A stretch of DNA of 64,000 nucleotides from Rhodoplanes sp049284695 (GTDB taxonomy: Bacteria > Pseudomonadota > Alphaproteobacteria > Rhizobiales > Xanthobacteraceae): contig JBAPYK010000024.1 in the NCBI GenBank assembly GCA_049284695.1, forward strand, positions 13,094-77,093, in the 5' to 3' direction. Positions 42,847 through 51,561 of the stretch are shown here, piece by piece; the first letter of the stretch is position 1, and the number at the start of each line of letters is the position of its first letter. Under the pieces are notes generated by a model that ran no database searches, was not told the DNA's origin, and saw only the letters and a list, made by a program, of their open reading frames with translations. The position numbers and the translations under genes are program-made.

Positions 42847-43417
42847 TGCCGTCGATGTGCTCGCGCCAGAGCCGCCGTCCGCCGATGCCGAGGACGACGG
42901 TGGCCGAAACGGCGATGCCCGCCTCGTGCGCGCGGTCGATCGCAGTCGCGATCGTGGCCGGCGTTGCGCCCTTGCGAATGCGGTTAAGGATGACGGCGGC
43001 GCCCGATTCGATGCCGACATAGACAAGCGACAATTTTTTCGCCCGCAGGTCGCGCAATTCGGCGACCGACTTATGCGTCAGGTTGATCGGCGTCGCGTAA
43101 CAGGAGACGCGATCGAGCGCCGGAAACGTCGCTGCGAGCTTTTCGAGGATGGCGATCAGCGTGTCGGTGGGAAGCACCAACGCATCGCCGTCGGCGAGAA
43201 ATATGCGCGAAGCGTCCGGCCATAGACGGGCCGATGTCTCGACGTCGGCGAAGACGTCGGGCAGCGGGCGCTCCCGAAACGTCTTCGTCTTGTACATCGA
43301 GCAGAACGTGCAGTGGTTGAACGAGCAGCCGATCGTCGCCTGAATGATCAGGTTGTGGCCCTCGCTGGGCGGGCGATAGAGCGGTTCATCGTAATGCAGA
43401 ATCGGATAGGCTACCAT
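42515..43417 (-). CDS. radical SAM protein
   Basis: A 300-residue radical SAM protein from ATG 43417 (frame open to 43459). The iron-sulfur motif is C31-x4-C36-x2-C39 in TIGCSFNHCTFCSMYKTK; this spacing and the T.GCS.N.CTFC pattern belong to a recognised subgroup of uncharacterised Fe-S oxidoreductases. Further features are IFLADGDALVLP, YVGIESGAAVILNRIRKG and VLGIGG, typical of the barrel. The reaction is unknown. Its 3' end lies in a 334-base direct repeat whose other copy is at 40362-40695; this copy is complete. Confidence 0.9.
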   Translation of the reverse strand: MVAYPILHYDEPLYRPPSEGHNLIIQATIGCSFNHCTFCSMYKTKTFRERPLPDVFADVETSARLWPDASRIFLADGDALVLPTDTLIAILEKLAATFPALDRVSCYATPINLTHKSVAELRDLRAKKLSLVYVGIESGAAVILNRIRKGATPATIATAIDRAHEAGIAVSATVVLGIGGRRLWREHIDGTAAVVNRAPPDFLSTLQLRLNEDEVAEFVSRFERDGAPFEEQDDAGVLAEQERLLHRLDPPRPVVFRSNHASNCLPLAGTLPHDRERLLAFIAQARRGAPILRPEFMRGL

Positions 43418-43733
43418 GACGCTGTCGCCCGATTGAGCTATTCTTCCAGTATTCTGCACCAGGCCGCGATGCGCGCAACAAGAGCTTTTTGTGGCGCCGA
43501 GCGGTACGAACGTAGGCCTCGCGTCGTGATCAGGTTTTATTGATCTGGCTCAAACGGGCATCCGCCGTTTTTTGGTTGCCTCGTGCGTCTCGTTTCCGGT
43601 CTTGTCTCAGCTCGAAGGATCAATCTCGAAGGATCAATCGGGCTGGGGACTAAGCCAAGAGCCGGCGTTGCAGCCGGGCAGCACAGAGCCGACCAATTCG
43701 GCTCTCTTCCGATAACCGACGAAGGAGCTCCGC

Positions 43734-43952
43734 ATGTACAGGGTCTACAGCGCACCGTCCGGGGGGCAGCAAGTTTCGCCCATGGAGAAAGAACGTCTTC
43801 TGTACAAAGAGGTCGGCACGATGGACGAAGCGATCAGCTGGGCCGCGCATATGAGCAAGACCGGCCACGCTGTCGTGTCGATTGAAAGCGATGACGGCAC
43901 GCAGCTGACGGCAAGCGAGATCGCGAGCGCCTTGCGTCGGCACGCCGGCTGA
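43734..43952 (+). CDS. small conserved-looking cytoplasmic protein
   Basis: A 72-residue protein with an excellent ribosome site (GAAGGAGCT before the ATG). It starts MYRVYSAPSGGQQ and continues with MDEAISWAAHMSKTGHAVVSIESDDG, which looks like an alpha/beta fold with a helix and a strand. The composition and GC3 bias are those of a real gene. I do not recognise a family or see an operon partner. Confidence 0.7.
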   Translation: MYRVYSAPSGGQQVSPMEKERLLYKEVGTMDEAISWAAHMSKTGHAVVSIESDDGTQLTASEIASALRRHAG

Positions 43953-43960
43953 GGGGACTT

Positions 43961-44071
43961 AGAGCGAACGCCATTCCGGCGGAACTGGAATTCGTTCTCG
44001 CCGTCTTTGAATTAACGCATATTTCTGCGGCGAAGCGGTTCTTGCTTCGCCGGAAAGTGCTCGCGCGCCCG
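43961..44071 (-). repeat. dispersed repeat family 2, copy 3
   Basis: The minus strand contains GCACTTTCCGGCGAAGCAAG, AACCGCTTCGCCGCAGAAAT, then ATGCG and a tail with GAACGAATTCC, matching copies at 33680-33782 and 34573-34673 in order and orientation with more divergence. It fills the gap between the small protein and the patatin gene. Confidence 0.65.
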
Positions 44072-44189
44072 CCATGGAAACTTCGCCACCATGGGGACGC
44101 ATCAATGGTCCCCAAAATGGGGCGTGCGCGCTCGCGGCCATGATCAACGCGCCATTCCGTCGCGCGTGCGAGAAGAATGGGTGCACGCG

Positions 44190-45215
44190 TCACAGAAACA
44201 TCTCGACCAGATCGATGGTGGAGCCGCGGCCGACCTGATCGACATTCTGCGCGAGCCACTGCTTCGCTGTTTCGCGTCCTTCCTGGCGCAGCCGGCTTAA
44301 CAGCCCCCAATCCGGGTGCACTTGGGTCGCCGCGCCGAACTGCGCCATCACGCGATCATCGCCGATCAAGTGCATGAACATGCGGCGGTGCTTGTTCTCG
44401 TCGAGCTCGTGATCGTCGATCAGTTTGGTCGTGAACGCGACTGCGCGCATTTCACGCATCAGCGAGGAATTGAAGCTGATTTCATTGATCCTGTGCACCA
44501 GGTCCGCCGCGGTGCGCGGCAGCTCGCTGCGCATGATCGGACTGACCTGGACGATGACGATGTCTTTGGGTCCCTGCCGGTAGATGAGCGGGTAGAGCGC
44601 CGGATTACCCAAATAGCCGCCGTCCCAATAATATTCGCCGTCGATTTCCACGGCTTGGAAATAAGGCGGCAGACAGGCGGAAGCGAGCACGGCATCAACC
44701 GTAATGGAGGGCGTTTCAAACACCTTGATCTTGCCCGTGCGGACATTGGTGGCGTTGAGGAACAGGTGGATCGCATGCGGCGGTTCGTTCAGACGCTTGA
44801 AGTCGACGACCTTGAGCAGCAAGTCCTTGAGCGGGTTGAATTTGAGCGGATTCAGGAGATTCGGCGGAACGATATGCGTCACCGCATGGATCGCCGCGTG
44901 CGACGGATGATATTCGGGCGGCAGGCCGAACGCCTGCGCCAAGCGGTCGAAGGGCGACCAGGCGAGACCGAACAGCCGCTCCATTCGCGATACGGCACGC
45001 CAGAATTCCTCGAGCTTGTCGCGGGCGGCCTTGGGCCCGCCCATCATCATGCCGTAGGCGACGACGACGGCGTTCATCGCGCCGGCGCTCGTCGCGCTGA
45101 TCGCATCGATCGACAGCCGGCCATCCTCCAGCAATTCATCGAGCACGCCCCAGACGAATGCGCCATGGGCGCCGCCGCCCTGCAGTGCGAGATTCACTTT
45201 TTTCGGCGAGGTCAC
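44190..45215 (-). CDS. patatin-like phospholipase
   Basis: A 341-residue lipid acyl hydrolase of the patatin family with a Ser-Asp dyad. The oxyanion-hole motif LQGGGAHGAF is at residues 11-20, the nucleophile Ser43 in ISATSAGAMNAV, and the Asp in WDGGYLGNPAL near residue 195. The nucleophile motif reads ATSAG rather than GTSAG. There is no signal peptide, so it is cytoplasmic or membrane-associated. Related proteins in this order lie near 3-hydroxybutyrate or polyester genes, but none is adjacent here. Substrate unknown. It diverges from the periplasmic protein gene that follows. Confidence 0.9.
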   Translation of the reverse strand: MTSPKKVNLALQGGGAHGAFVWGVLDELLEDGRLSIDAISATSAGAMNAVVVAYGMMMGGPKAARDKLEEFWRAVSRMERLFGLAWSPFDRLAQAFGLPPEYHPSHAAIHAVTHIVPPNLLNPLKFNPLKDLLLKVVDFKRLNEPPHAIHLFLNATNVRTGKIKVFETPSITVDAVLASACLPPYFQAVEIDGEYYWDGGYLGNPALYPLIYRQGPKDIVIVQVSPIMRSELPRTAADLVHRINEISFNSSLMREMRAVAFTTKLIDDHELDENKHRRMFMHLIGDDRVMAQFGAATQVHPDWGLLSRLRQEGRETAKQWLAQNVDQVGRGSTIDLVEMFL

Positions 45216-45378
45216 GGTCCCTCCGCTCGCTTCAGTTCAAAATTCCGTGCAATGACCAATCCTGATGAGGGAACTGCGACACTAATCGATGCTCCAGCCA
45301 GGCGCCTGTCTGGCTGATCTAGATCAAATGCGACAACTGTTCGTAAGAGGAAATGCTCGTCTCTCGAAAGATATCGCG

Positions 45379-46053
45379 ATGCGAAGCTTTCTGTCGGTGG
45401 CCCTCGGGGTCGTAGGATCACTGGGTTTCACGGCGTCGGCCCTGGCTCAGGCGCCGGTCGCCGTCGTCGAGGAGGTGACGGGTAAGCCCTCCGGCGTCGA
45501 GTTCATGGACTATGTCCTGCCCGGAAAGGTGATCAAGCTCGGGCCGAAGGACTCGATCGTGCTCGGATACATGAAATCATGCTGGCGTGAAACGATCACC
45601 GGCGGCGCCGTGCTGGTCGGCGCCGAGCAAAGCATGGTCCATGAGGGCGAGATCGAACGCGTCAAAGTCGATTGCGACGGGACCGGCCAGCACGTCGCCG
45701 ATCAGGATACGCGAGAGAGCGCCGCCACAGTCTTTCGCGGCATGGTGAATTCGCGCGCGGCAACCTTGCCGCAGGTGACGATTTACGGCCTATCGCCGAT
45801 CTTAGAAGTCAAAGGTCCTGGGAGGCTGGTGATCGAGCGCCTGGATAAAGAAGGCGAGCGGCGCGAATTGATGGTCGGGAAAAAATTGCTCCTACGCGAC
45901 AGGTTCTACGATTTTGCCAAGGCTGGGGAAAGGTTGACCCCCGGCGCAAGTTACCTGGCGCGTCTCGGAGAGCAGGAGATCATCTTCAACGTCGATCCCG
46001 CGGCCAAGCCCGGTGCAACGCCGGTGATCGGCCGGCTCGTTCGTCTCGAATAA
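45379..46053 (+). CDS. periplasmic protein of unknown function
   Basis: A 224-residue protein from ATG 45379, which gives a signal peptide (MRSFLSVALGVVGSLGFTAS, then ALAQ). The mature part begins VVEEVTGKPSGVEFMDYVLPG and is mostly beta-rich, with two Cys (SCWRETIT and VDCDGTGQ). It resembles secreted proteins of the FecR-like or beta-sandwich type with a GKVIKLGPKDSIVLGYM motif, but I cannot name a family. The longer frame from 45289 lacks a ribosome site. Confidence 0.7.
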   Translation: MRSFLSVALGVVGSLGFTASALAQAPVAVVEEVTGKPSGVEFMDYVLPGKVIKLGPKDSIVLGYMKSCWRETITGGAVLVGAEQSMVHEGEIERVKVDCDGTGQHVADQDTRESAATVFRGMVNSRAATLPQVTIYGLSPILEVKGPGRLVIERLDKEGERRELMVGKKLLLRDRFYDFAKAGERLTPGASYLARLGEQEIIFNVDPAAKPGATPVIGRLVRLE

Positions 46054-46275
46054 CACTTATCCGGTCGCCACGCCGTATCGCGTATCAGCGGGCTGCGCAG
46101 GCGCGAAGCGCTTGCGGCCCTTGTGATTCGCCTCTGGTGTCCGGGATGGTGTTCGCATCGCCAGTTCTCGACATCGCTCACGGCCTCTCCATCGCCCCCG
46201 GTCCGGCTTTTCCATTCATTTCCTTCAATCTTTGCCGTCGCCGCTTGCACGGCTTGCATTGCTCGTATTAGTTGT

Positions 46276-46297
46276 CGTATTGTAATAATACGCGTTT
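46276..46297 (+). promoter_or_regulatory. palindrome and AT-rich promoter-like element
   Basis: CGTATT and AATACG arms (46276-46292) followed by AATACGCGTTT (46287-46297), in a local AT-rich stretch 39 bases upstream of the GH13 start. A near-identical AATACACGTTT occurs at 51484-51494 ahead of the AGE epimerase gene, suggesting a shared control element for the two halves of the cluster. Confidence 0.35.
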
Positions 46298-46335
46298 AAA
46301 TACACAGAGCTCGACGGCACGCGGGGAGGTGGCCC

Positions 46336-48792
46336 ATGGCGCAGCTCAGGGTGCGGCTCGAATGGCTCACCGGCCTGAGGCGACCGATATTCCGTAATGT
46401 GCGCCTGATGGGCAGCTGGGACGGCGACGGGCGCTACTCCCATCAGTGGCGCACGGCCGCCATGCAGGAGTTCACCGCTCCCGACGGGTGTCCTGCCTGG
46501 CGCGCCGACATTTTGCTCGACGAAGCGCAGCGCGGGTGGACGTTCCACTGGGGCGTGGTTGTCGACTCCCCGCAACAGAACAATCTTTGGGGCATTCCGA
46601 CCGAATCGGCCGATCCGAACGCGCGCACGCAGCACTGCAGCTTTGCGCTCCGCGACGCCGGGCAGGCCGAGCGCTATTGGCTCACCCATTGCCGGCGGCT
46701 GGGCGCCAACAAGCTGTGGCGCGAGGGAACGGAAAAACCGGCGCTGTGCTTTTCCGTGTGGGCGCCGAACGCCCAGCAGGTCGATGCCGTCATCGGCGAG
46801 CCGGTCTCCGGCTATATCTGGAGCGACGGCCGCGGGGTGAAGCACGCGTTCAAGCTTGCCAAGGGCGACGACGGCGTCTGGTCAAGCGATCCCGCCGATC
46901 CCGCGCTCGCCGATTTTTCCGGCTGGGATCACCAGCTCTACATGTTCCGCATCCGGAAGGACGATCACACCGAACAGCATCCCAGCATCGCCTATCGCAC
47001 CGATCTCTACTCGCGGTGCCAAGTCGGGAGCGGGCGCAAGAAGCCTGAAGCCCCGCGGGAGGGCGAGCCGCCCTGGAATGGCACGCGTCAGGACCTGGAC
47101 GGGACCAAAGGCTGCTCGGTCGTCATCGACCCGGAGACGGTGACGAAGAATCTCGACGACGAGAACTTCCCGCCGGCGCAGTGGGACAGCGAGGAGGAGT
47201 TCTGGGCGAACGAATATGATCCGCTGCGCCCGGTGCCGGACCGACACGAGGACCTCATCATCTACGAGATGCATGTCGGCGGCCTCGGCGCCGGCCTGCG
47301 CGACGCCAACGGCAACCCGCTCCCCGGCACGTTCAAAGACGCGGTCGCTTTGCTCGATCACTTGGTCGAGCTTGGCGTCAACGCGGTCGAACTGATGCCA
47401 ATGTCGGAGGCGGAGGGGTGGACCTGGGGCTACGGCACGTCACACTATTTCGCGACCGAGTATTCCGGCGGAGGCCGCGACCAATTCAAGCATTTCGTGC
47501 GCGCGTGCCACCAGCGCGGCATCGCTGTGCTGCTCGACGTCGTCTACAACCATTTCGTCCACGACGCCGAGCGCGCGGAGTGGATGGTCGACACCAACAC
47601 CCATCACAAGAACATCTACTACTGGTATCAGGGGCAAGAGTCCGACTGGCCGCATCCGGACGGCGGCTATCTCGACAACGGATCGACCGGCTGGTTGCCG
47701 AACTTTCGCAGCGAGTTCGTGCGGAAAATGTTCATCGGCAGCGCGGCGATGCTCCTGACCGAATTCCATCTCGACGGCTTCCGCGTCGATCTCACCCAGG
47801 CCTTTCATCGCGACAACGTCATCCACGCCAATGGCGCGCCCTGCGCCGACGGCAATCTCATGGGCGCCAAGTTTCTGCGCGAATGGGTGCGCACGCTGCG
47901 GCTGATCAAGCCATCGGTGATGCTGAGCGCCGAAGATCACACCGGCTGGTCCGCGATCACCCAGCCGCAGGAAACCGGCGGCATCGGCTTCGACGCCATC
48001 TGGTGGGCGGAGTGGTATCACCACGTAATCGGCGACTCGCAGAACGACTCGCATAATGCGCGCCTGCTTTATGTCGCGGGCTTCGGCGGCAATGACGTGC
48101 TGGCGATGTCCTATGTCGCCGGCGCGCTGCAAGCGACGCCCGGCCGCGTCATCTATCACGAATCCCACGACCAGGCGGGCAACGCTTCCTATCGCGTCGG
48201 GGATTACGAGGTCCATTCCGCGCGCACGATCCAGACCGCGGTCAACTGGAACCTCAACGGCAATCGCTATTGGGCCGAGGCGCGCTGCCGGGTCGTATGC
48301 GGCCTGACGCTGCTCGCCGCCGGCATCCCGATGTTTTTCATGGGCGAGGAGGTCGGGGCGAAGGAGCCGTATCGCTACAATGATTGGCTCGATCATCGCG
48401 AGGACTTTCAGGCGTTGCGGGCGACCACCGGCGCCAAGCTGTTCGCCTTCTATCGCGACATCATCCGCCTGCGCCGGCGCTACGCCGCGCTGAAATCGCC
48501 GCATGTCGAAGTGCTGCACGTCCATGACGCCAACCGCGTGCTCGCGTTCCGCCGTTGGCTCGGCGATGCGGAATTCGTCGTGCTTGCGAGCCTGAATAAC
48601 GCCGCGTTCGCCGATGGCTACTGGCTCTCGCATCCCGCGCTGCGCGACGGCGCGTTTGTCGAGGTGCTCAACAGCGACGCCGACCTCTATGGCGGGCTCG
48701 GCGTGACCAACGGCGGAACCCTGACGTCGCACGGCGGCGCCTTCAATGCGCGACTGCCCGCGAACGGCATAGCCGTCTTCCAGCGCGTCTGA
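46336..48792 (+). CDS. GH13 alpha-glucan enzyme, branching-enzyme-like
   Basis: An 818-residue GH13 protein. The N-terminal about 300 residues hold two carbohydrate-binding-like segments, including a CBM48-type stretch (LCFSVWAPNAQQVDAVI). The barrel has the catalytic residues Asp485 in GFRVDLTQAF, Glu533 in LSAEDHTG and Asp612 in YHESHDQAG. The ending DLYGGLGVTNGG is like that of branching enzymes. It is longer than GlgB and diverged from it, so it may be a branching enzyme, a maltooligosyl-trehalose-type enzyme or a 4-alpha-glucanotransferase. First gene of the eight-gene cluster; GGGGAGG precedes the ATG. Confidence 0.88.
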   Translation: MAQLRVRLEWLTGLRRPIFRNVRLMGSWDGDGRYSHQWRTAAMQEFTAPDGCPAWRADILLDEAQRGWTFHWGVVVDSPQQNNLWGIPTESADPNARTQHCSFALRDAGQAERYWLTHCRRLGANKLWREGTEKPALCFSVWAPNAQQVDAVIGEPVSGYIWSDGRGVKHAFKLAKGDDGVWSSDPADPALADFSGWDHQLYMFRIRKDDHTEQHPSIAYRTDLYSRCQVGSGRKKPEAPREGEPPWNGTRQDLDGTKGCSVVIDPETVTKNLDDENFPPAQWDSEEEFWANEYDPLRPVPDRHEDLIIYEMHVGGLGAGLRDANGNPLPGTFKDAVALLDHLVELGVNAVELMPMSEAEGWTWGYGTSHYFATEYSGGGRDQFKHFVRACHQRGIAVLLDVVYNHFVHDAERAEWMVDTNTHHKNIYYWYQGQESDWPHPDGGYLDNGSTGWLPNFRSEFVRKMFIGSAAMLLTEFHLDGFRVDLTQAFHRDNVIHANGAPCADGNLMGAKFLREWVRTLRLIKPSVMLSAEDHTGWSAITQPQETGGIGFDAIWWAEWYHHVIGDSQNDSHNARLLYVAGFGGNDVLAMSYVAGALQATPGRVIYHESHDQAGNASYRVGDYEVHSARTIQTAVNWNLNGNRYWAEARCRVVCGLTLLAAGIPMFFMGEEVGAKEPYRYNDWLDHREDFQALRATTGAKLFAFYRDIIRLRRRYAALKSPHVEVLHVHDANRVLAFRRWLGDAEFVVLASLNNAAFADGYWLSHPALRDGAFVEVLNSDADLYGGLGVTNGGTLTSHGGAFNARLPANGIAVFQRV

Positions 48793-48806
48793 GCACGGAG
48801 CCGACG

Positions 48807-49496
48807 ATGATTCATCAATTCATCTTCGCCGGCCCGAGGCCAGGCCTCGCCGACGACGCCTTCACGAGCTACTGGATCAATTTTCATGCCGTGGATTACG
48901 CAGCAAAGATTCCGCAGATAACGCAGTACCTCGTCGCCGCGCGTCTGCCGGTGAAAACCGCGCGGGACGTCCCGTGGTTCTATCAGGGCGTCGCCGAGAT
49001 TTGGCTCGCCGACGAGGCGGCGCAGCTTGCGTCGCTGCAGTCGCCCGAATTTCTGCAAGGCGCGCGGCTCGACGAACCGCGCTGGGCGGCGTTCTGGCGC
49101 ACGCTGGTGCTCGACACCAGTCCGCACGTATTCAAGGACGGCGGCGGGCAATCGCCGCCGGAATACGCCAAGCTTTACGTGCTCCTGAAACGACGGCCGG
49201 AGCTTGCGCTCGCAGCATTCCGGCAAAAGTTGATCGATGACCGCGCCGGAATCGCGGCGCGGTTCGGACTCAACCACCATCGGGTCGGCTTTTCGCGCGA
49301 CCCGCTCTACGGATTCGGCGAGCCTCCCTTCGATGCGGTCGAGCTTCTGGCGGTGCGCGACCTCACGCTGCTCGAGACGCTGCTCGCCGACCGCAGCTTT
49401 TCCGGATCGCTCACGGCGCGACCCTATGTGCACGAGACCTACGCCTACAATTTCGTCGCGCGCGAGCACTGGATCATTCCACCGGGCGGGCGGTGA
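48807..49496 (+). CDS. EthD-like dimeric alpha-beta barrel protein
   Basis: A 229-residue cytoplasmic protein, 14 bases after the GH13 gene. It starts MIHQFIFAGPRPGLADDAFTSYW, the EthD-type pattern, with conserved YVARLPVK-like and FW..LVLD segments, and appears to contain two tandem ferredoxin-like halves (a second begins at about residue 115 with YAKLYVLLKRRPELAL). EthD-like proteins are often accessory or isomerase-type enzymes that act on small ligands; their activity is rarely known. Function in this cluster is unknown. Confidence 0.7.
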   Translation: MIHQFIFAGPRPGLADDAFTSYWINFHAVDYAAKIPQITQYLVAARLPVKTARDVPWFYQGVAEIWLADEAAQLASLQSPEFLQGARLDEPRWAAFWRTLVLDTSPHVFKDGGGQSPPEYAKLYVLLKRRPELALAAFRQKLIDDRAGIAARFGLNHHRVGFSRDPLYGFGEPPFDAVELLAVRDLTLLETLLADRSFSGSLTARPYVHETYAYNFVAREHWIIPPGGR

Positions 49497-49521
49497 CGCG
49501 CGCGAAAGGGAGGAAAACGCG

Positions 49522-50286
49522 ATGCTGTTCTATGTGCAGATGCGGTGGAACTATCAGGGGCGGATTTCGCAAGACCAGCTCTGGGATCTCGAAGCGCTCG
49601 AAGGCGTGCACGGCGTGGAAGGCATTCGTGCGGGCTTCGTGCAACTCTACAAGGTGGTCTCGCAGCACCGGATCATCGCGATCGTCAACGCCGATACCTT
49701 GGAAAACCTCGATCGCAATTCCATGGGCTGGCTGCCCATGCGGGAATTCCTCGAGTTCGAGCAGGTGTGGGCGCTGCGCGCCTACGAGGGCTTCCTCGAA
49801 GACGTGAAGGCGAAGTTTCCCCCGCGCGAACAGCTCGCGGCGCTGCCGGCGAGCCCGCAACCGTCCAATCCCGCCGATACGCGCGAAATCGCCACGAGCT
49901 GGTTCAGGAACCTCGAACAAGGCAAGTTCGACGATGCCCTCAAGCTCGTCGATCCGGACGTGGTGTGGGACAACATCCCGCCGGTGCCCGGCGTGAGCGA
50001 CCTTGCGCCGTGGCTCGGCTCCTATCGCGGCTTGCCGGCGGTCCTGCGCAGCTTCGACGTTTGGTCAGCGCATTCCCGCATGCTGGCCTTCAGGCCTTTG
50101 GGCGAGCCGATGATCGACGGCGACCGCGCGATGTGCGTCGTGCACGAGCACGCGCAGTGCATCGCCAACCAGAACGAATACGATCTTTACGTCGCAACCT
50201 TCCTGCGCGTGCGCAACCGGCTGATTGTCGAGTGGCGGGTGTTCTGGGACATCTCCCCGCTTGTCCGCGCCTATCGCAATCTTTGA
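49522..50286 (+). CDS. muconolactone-isomerase-like plus SnoaL/NTF2-like protein
   Basis: A 254-residue two-domain protein with GGGAGG before ATG 49522. Residues 1-95 resemble muconolactone delta-isomerase-type dimeric alpha-beta domains (MLFYVQMRWNYQGRISQD..., SMGWLPMREFLEF). Residues 115-250 are a SnoaL-like NTF2 fold (ATSWFRNLEQGKFDDALKLV, then VWDNIPPVPG and RLIVEWRVFWDIS). Such fusions bind small hydrophobic molecules. It is likely an isomerase or hydratase of the cluster, with no direct evidence for the substrate. The stop is followed 10 bases later by the ankyrin gene. Confidence 0.75.
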   Translation: MLFYVQMRWNYQGRISQDQLWDLEALEGVHGVEGIRAGFVQLYKVVSQHRIIAIVNADTLENLDRNSMGWLPMREFLEFEQVWALRAYEGFLEDVKAKFPPREQLAALPASPQPSNPADTREIATSWFRNLEQGKFDDALKLVDPDVVWDNIPPVPGVSDLAPWLGSYRGLPAVLRSFDVWSAHSRMLAFRPLGEPMIDGDRAMCVVHEHAQCIANQNEYDLYVATFLRVRNRLIVEWRVFWDISPLVRAYRNL

Positions 50287-50296
50287 CGGGACGGCC

Positions 50297-51364
50297 ATGA
50301 ACGCGCGCCGCACCGATCCCGCCGCCGACCTCGTTCAAGCCGTTCGCCTCGGCTCGGTGGCTGCGACACGCCGGGCGCTCGCTGCCAAGTCGAATCCAAA
50401 TAGGCTCGATCCGGCCACCGGCTTGACACCGCTAATGTTCGCCGCGGGTGCGGGAGCGCTGGACATCGTGCGCCTCCTGTTCGAGGCGGGCGCTCTTGTC
50501 AATGTCATCGACCGCGACGCGGGCGCGTCGGCGCTTCACAAAGCGTGCCAGGGCGGGCATCTCGAGGTCGTCAAGCTGCTGATCGAGGCGGGCGCGCATA
50601 TCGATCTGCAAGCGACGACAACGGGGCACACGCCGCTGGTCGAAGCGATCTGGTTCAAGTCCGACGACATCGTCGCCTATCTCATCGACCGCAACGCGCG
50701 GATCGAACTGAACACTTACTACGGCTTCACCATCGACGATCACATCAACTACGCGGTCACGGTCAGCCAGGGACAGGAGGATCAGCGCAAGCTCGCCCGC
50801 ATCAAGGAGCTGGTCGCGCAAAGGCGCGCACGGGACGCGCGGGCGCGCAACGCCGCGACTCTGATCACCGCAGTGCAGAACAAAAGCCTGGACGATCTGA
50901 CCGGCGCCCTACGGGCGGGTGCGAAAACCGAAGAGCGCTATCCCATCGTCGGAAGCTTCGACGACGGTCATACGCCGCTGCTTGTGGCGGCGCGCAACGG
51001 CGAAACCGAGATGGTGCGTGCGCTTGTTCAGGCTGGCGCCGACGTGAATGCGGTCGAACCGGTGTTCGGCGCCGTCCCGTTGCACAAGGCGACCTATAAC
51101 GGCCATCTCGACATCACCCGCCTGCTCGCCGCAGCGCTTGGCGTGAACCTTGATTATCAGGGACCGTCGAACGGCTACACCCCCCTTGCCGACGCGCTTT
51201 GGCACGGTTTTGCCGAATGTGCGGCAGCGTTGATCGACGCCGGCGCCCGCACCGACATTGTTGGATATGACGGCAAGCGCGCACTTGATCTCGCCGTGGA
51301 AAAGCTCGGCGCCGACCACCCGTTGACGCAAAGGCTGCGCTCGGCGTCGCAGCCGGGAGCCTGA
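50297..51364 (+). CDS. ankyrin-repeat protein
   Basis: A 355-residue protein of ankyrin repeats: G.TPLM.AA..G..DIVRLL-type units recur at about residues 35-70, 70-105, 105-140, 225-260 and 260-330 (GHTPLLVAARNGETEMVRAL, AVPLHKATYNGHLDITRLL). A central helix (about residues 150-200) interrupts the array. There is no signal peptide. Ankyrins mediate protein contacts, so this is probably a scaffold for the neighbouring enzymes; nothing catalytic is visible. The ATG follows 10 bases after the previous stop, and a 197-base gap separates it from the AGE gene. Confidence 0.88.
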   Translation: MNARRTDPAADLVQAVRLGSVAATRRALAAKSNPNRLDPATGLTPLMFAAGAGALDIVRLLFEAGALVNVIDRDAGASALHKACQGGHLEVVKLLIEAGAHIDLQATTTGHTPLVEAIWFKSDDIVAYLIDRNARIELNTYYGFTIDDHINYAVTVSQGQEDQRKLARIKELVAQRRARDARARNAATLITAVQNKSLDDLTGALRAGAKTEERYPIVGSFDDGHTPLLVAARNGETEMVRALVQAGADVNAVEPVFGAVPLHKATYNGHLDITRLLAAALGVNLDYQGPSNGYTPLADALWHGFAECAAALIDAGARTDIVGYDGKRALDLAVEKLGADHPLTQRLRSASQPGA

Positions 51365-51483
51365 TCTCGGGAGTTCTTCAAGACCCCGTCGCGCGCGGCA
51401 GCGGTCTGCTGCAACGAGCTCGCGCCTTTGCTCGCGCCAGCCGAAAAAACGTACGGTTATCACGCAGAGTTGTGCTGACCAGA

Positions 51484-51494
51484 AATACACGTTT
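51484..51494 (+). promoter_or_regulatory. AATACACGTTT element upstream of AGE gene
   Basis: Motif shared, with one change, with 46287-46297 ahead of the GH13 gene. It lies in the only longer gap of the cluster (197 bases) and 68 bases upstream of the AGE start, suggesting a second promoter under the same control. Confidence 0.3.
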
Positions 51495-51561
51495 TGAGAG
51501 TATAAGCCGAACGACGCACGCGGCGTCCATGTGCGGCTCGATCCTTAGGGGAGGTGGTGAG

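Noticed and set aside
40362..43417. Prophage or large genomic island
   Set aside because: No integrase, phage structural or plasmid genes are in the segment; only one cargo gene lies between the repeats.
47440..48732. 430-codon minus-strand frame opposite the GH13 gene
   Set aside because: Antisense shadow; the GH13 catalytic residues are on the plus strand.
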